Origin: Candidatus Limimorpha equi | Lineage (GTDB): Bacteria; Bacteroidota; Bacteroidia; Bacteroidales; F082 | NCBI GenBank assembly: GCA_018065885.1 | Contig: JAGHSL010000194.1 | Span: forward strand, 1 to 6,318 | Direction of reading: 5' to 3' | Length of the DNA: 6,318 bases | Part shown: piece by piece, positions 4,536 through 6,318 of the stretch | How positions within the stretch are numbered: the stretch's first letter is position 1 | How the letters are laid out: each line of letters opens with the position of its first letter | Position numbers and translations under genes: made by a program | The notes under the pieces: model-generated | What the model saw: only the letters and a program-made list of their open reading frames with translations | The model's database searches: none | What the model was told of the DNA's origin: nothing

Positions 4536-6109
4536 ATCCCAAAATAATATCAAATTTCCAGAAACTGATAGATGTCAACACACCTATCATTTGCATACAA
4601 GATTACGACTTCGCCCGCGTTGATGAAATCCTCAAAGCCGTTGTGGGAACGAAAAACGTTTACGAGTGGAATCCGGCCACCGGCACCACCGATTTTAGGA
4701 CGAAAGAGGCAAAAGGCAGAATGAAAGACAACGAGGAACCGCTTGAAGTTTTTCTGCTCAACAACTATGAAGCGGAGCCGCTTAATCCTCAAGACAAATA
4801 CTTGGTTTTGAAAGATGTGCAAGACTACATAAATGTTTCTGCCGGAGAATCGGGCTATTTAGATCCCACAAAAACCAAGATAAAATCCCTACTTCAACTC
4901 ATTGCCCAACGCCGGCTTTACGACCGCAGCTTCAGCACTACGGTAATTATCGTTTCGCCTTTCATCCGACTTCCTCTGGAATTGGAGAAATACGCTTCTT
5001 ATCTCGAAATTCCTTTCCCCGAAGAAGATGAAATAAAAGACCTAATCCAATGGCATGTCAAGGTCAACGAATTCGAAAACTACAACGAGGAAGACACCGT
5101 AAAGTTGATGCCATCGCTGAAAGGCCTGACAGCTTTTGAAATCGACCGTATGCTCGACATGGCCATGAGCAGCAACGGAACCTTGACGGCCGACGACCAG
5201 AAAATGATTCTGCAACACAAGAAACAGATGGTTAAGAAGTCAGGGTTGCTTGAATTGATCGACACGCCCGAAAGTCTCAGCAGCATCGGAGGCATGAATG
5301 CCTTGAAAAAATACTTGGAGCAAAAGGAAAGGGTTATCAAACACATCGGTAAGGCAATTGAGCAGAAAGTGGCTGTCCCGAAAGGCATTTTCATTGTCGG
5401 AATGCCAGGGTGCGGCAAGTCACTTTGCGCCAAGGCGTCCGCTGCATTGTTCGGTACGCCATTGCTGAAAATGGACATGGGCAGCATGATGGGAAAATAT
5501 GTCGGCGAGAGCGAAGGCAACCTGCGCCGTGCCATACAGATTGCCGAAGCCGCTGCGCCTTGCGTGCTTTGGATTGATGAAATAGAAAAGGCATTTTCAG
5601 GCGTTGGAGGCAACAACGACATCATGACCCGAATGTTCGGCTATTTCCTTTCGTGGATGCAGGACAAGAGGAGTGCCGTCTATGTCATAGCCACTGCCAA
5701 CAATGCCGACAACCTGCCGCCAGAACTGAAGCGTAAAGGACGTTTCGATGAAATCTTCTGTGTCAATCTCCCCAACGACGAAGAACGCAAAGCCATTTTT
5801 GAGGTTCATTTAAAGAAAAAAGGAAAGAATGACATTAAACTGTCGGACGCACTTGTTAAAACCACAGAAGGGTTCAACGGAGCTGACATAGAGGCTGTTG
5901 TAAACGAAGCCATGGAAGAGTGTTTTATCAAATCATTGGACAAAAATGATGGCAAGATTGACCTGAATCTGGATGTGCTTGAAAGGATTGCGAGAAACAC
6001 AATCAGCATTTCAAAATCGTGTCAGAAACAGATTGATGCCATGAAGAAGGTGTTCGGCGAAAGCAGTTTTAAGGATGCTACCACAGGAGAAATGACAAAA
6101 ACAAAATAA
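4532..6109 (+). CDS. Gene F: Ycf46-type AAA+ ATPase
   Basis: 525 aa. The layout matches the Ycf46 family. Residues about 14-225 form a degenerate ATPase-like domain (TPIICIQDYDFARVDEIL, TTVIIVSPFIRLPLELEKY) with no Walker A. Residues about 250-470 form a complete AAA module of the FtsH/Cdc48 type: IGGMNALKKYL near 252-262, Walker A GMPGCGKS (290-297), pore-loop-like KYVGESE (Tyr323), Walker B VLWIDEIEKAF (Asp349, Glu350), sensor 1 ATAN (Asn390), arginine fingers in KRKGRFDE (Arg401, Arg404), and the lid motif GFNGADIEAVVNEAM. All catalytic residues are present, so it should form an ATP-hydrolysing ring that remodels a protein or complex. There is no protease motif (no HExxH) and no membrane segment, so it is not FtsH. 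The start is supported by the family-like N terminus. Cyanobacterial Ycf46 has been linked to CO2-use regulation; a different role is expected here. It lies 133 bp after gene E on the same strand, probably in the same operon. Confidence 0.95.
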   Translation: MNPKIISNFQKLIDVNTPIICIQDYDFARVDEILKAVVGTKNVYEWNPATGTTDFRTKEAKGRMKDNEEPLEVFLLNNYEAEPLNPQDKYLVLKDVQDYINVSAGESGYLDPTKTKIKSLLQLIAQRRLYDRSFSTTVIIVSPFIRLPLELEKYASYLEIPFPEEDEIKDLIQWHVKVNEFENYNEEDTVKLMPSLKGLTAFEIDRMLDMAMSSNGTLTADDQKMILQHKKQMVKKSGLLELIDTPESLSSIGGMNALKKYLEQKERVIKHIGKAIEQKVAVPKGIFIVGMPGCGKSLCAKASAALFGTPLLKMDMGSMMGKYVGESEGNLRRAIQIAEAAAPCVLWIDEIEKAFSGVGGNNDIMTRMFGYFLSWMQDKRSAVYVIATANNADNLPPELKRKGRFDEIFCVNLPNDEERKAIFEVHLKKKGKNDIKLSDALVKTTEGFNGADIEAVVNEAMEECFIKSLDKNDGKIDLNLDVLERIARNTISISKSCQKQIDAMKKVFGESSFKDATTGEMTKTK

Positions 6110-6191
6110 CTAACTAAGTGAATCAAGCGAATGGGCCTTGCTGATGCAAAGTCTTTTCCTGCCAGATGCGAGGCAATAAATCCAGATTTTT

Positions 6192-6222
6192 GTTACTTCG
6201 TTACTTGTTACTTTGTTACAAA
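6192..6222. repeat. Short GTTACTT tandem repeat
   Basis: GTTAC occurs four times at 6192, 6200, 6207 and 6215, with spacings of 8, 7 and 8, as GTTACTTC, GTTACTT, GTTACTTT and GTTACAAA. It lies in the non-coding stretch after gene F. The last copy (ACTTTGTTACAA) resembles the ACTTTGTGACAA of the left-hand 42-bp repeat. Probably simple intergenic repeat DNA of the host. Confidence 0.75.
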
Positions 6223-6265
6223 CGTCAATCTCCATGTTTCCGTTATGTTATCCATTATAATAAAA

Positions 6266-6290
6266 TTATTAATATTTATATTATTAATAA
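6266..6290. repeat. AT-only inverted repeat, 9-bp arms
   Basis: TTATTAATA (6266-6274) and TATTAATAA (6282-6290) are perfect reverse complements around a 7-nt loop. It sits in a very AT-rich stretch (about 6255-6302) that probably precedes the next transcription unit beyond the window. A stem made only of A and T is a weak terminator; it may be a regulator site or chance in AT-rich DNA. A box with one mismatch to TAnnTTTG, TATTTCTG, lies at 6298-6305. Confidence 0.4.
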
Positions 6291-6318
6291 GGTATATTAT
6301 TTCTGAGGGTCGTGATTT

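Noticed and set aside
5080..5625. 181-codon ORF on the - strand
   Set aside because: It lies wholly inside the AAA+ gene, opposite its Walker A and B motifs, and has no recognisable domain; a shadow of a constrained + strand gene.
4532..6109. FtsH protease
   Set aside because: The AAA module is similar, but there is no HExxH zinc motif and no transmembrane segment, and the N-terminal domain fits Ycf46.
6110..6191. Terminator after gene F
   Set aside because: Only a 4-bp stem (TGCC/GGCA near 6161-6176) without a following T run could be found.

Overview
The base composition, the TAnnTTTG-type promoter boxes (203-210 and 1312-1319), the near absence of Shine-Dalgarno sequences and the protein types all point to a bacterium of the phylum Bacteroidota, most likely a Bacteroides- or Prevotella-like gut or oral commensal. 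This is an inference from sequence style; there is no rRNA or other marker gene in the window. No mobile-element gene, tRNA, rRNA or CRISPR array was seen.

Layout. 1-110 is a 42-bp tandem repeat (two full units and a partial third), each full unit containing a small hairpin. 111-202 is non-coding and leads into a promoter. Gene A (229-1221) is an uncharacterised cytosolic protein. A second promoter at 1264-1319 starts a tightly packed run, all on the + strand: gene B (1344-1562, 72 aa), gene C (1577-1921, 114 aa), gene D (1918-2595, 225 aa, ATGA overlap with C) and gene E (2605-4398, 597 aa; helical repeats plus a formylglycine-generating-enzyme-like/C-type-lectin domain). A doubtful 43-codon ORF (4404-4535) carrying an 11-bp inverted repeat follows, and then gene F (4532-6109, 525 aa, a Ycf46-type AAA+ ATPase). 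The tail 6110-6318 has no gene that I can support; it holds GTTAC-type short repeats and an AT-rich inverted repeat.

The two promoters share an exact 25-nt upstream element placed exactly 23 nt before an identical TATTTTTG box, although the spacer between is unrelated. Gene A and the B-C-D-E(-F) operon are therefore probably co-regulated and belong to one system.

How the genes may work together (inference). F is the motor: an AAA+ ATPase with all catalytic motifs. E looks like a recognition or scaffold protein: helical repeats carrying a sulfatase-modifying-factor fold that lacks one of the two catalytic cysteines, so it probably binds rather than catalyses. B, C and D are small helical or unknown proteins, D ending in a cationic amphipathic region, and A carries a strongly basic patch. 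None has a signal peptide or a clear membrane span, so the machine is probably cytosolic. Pairing an AAA+ ATPase with an FGE-like protein and small unknown partners resembles multi-gene conflict or remodelling modules, but nothing here proves a defence role. I do not know a named system with this composition.
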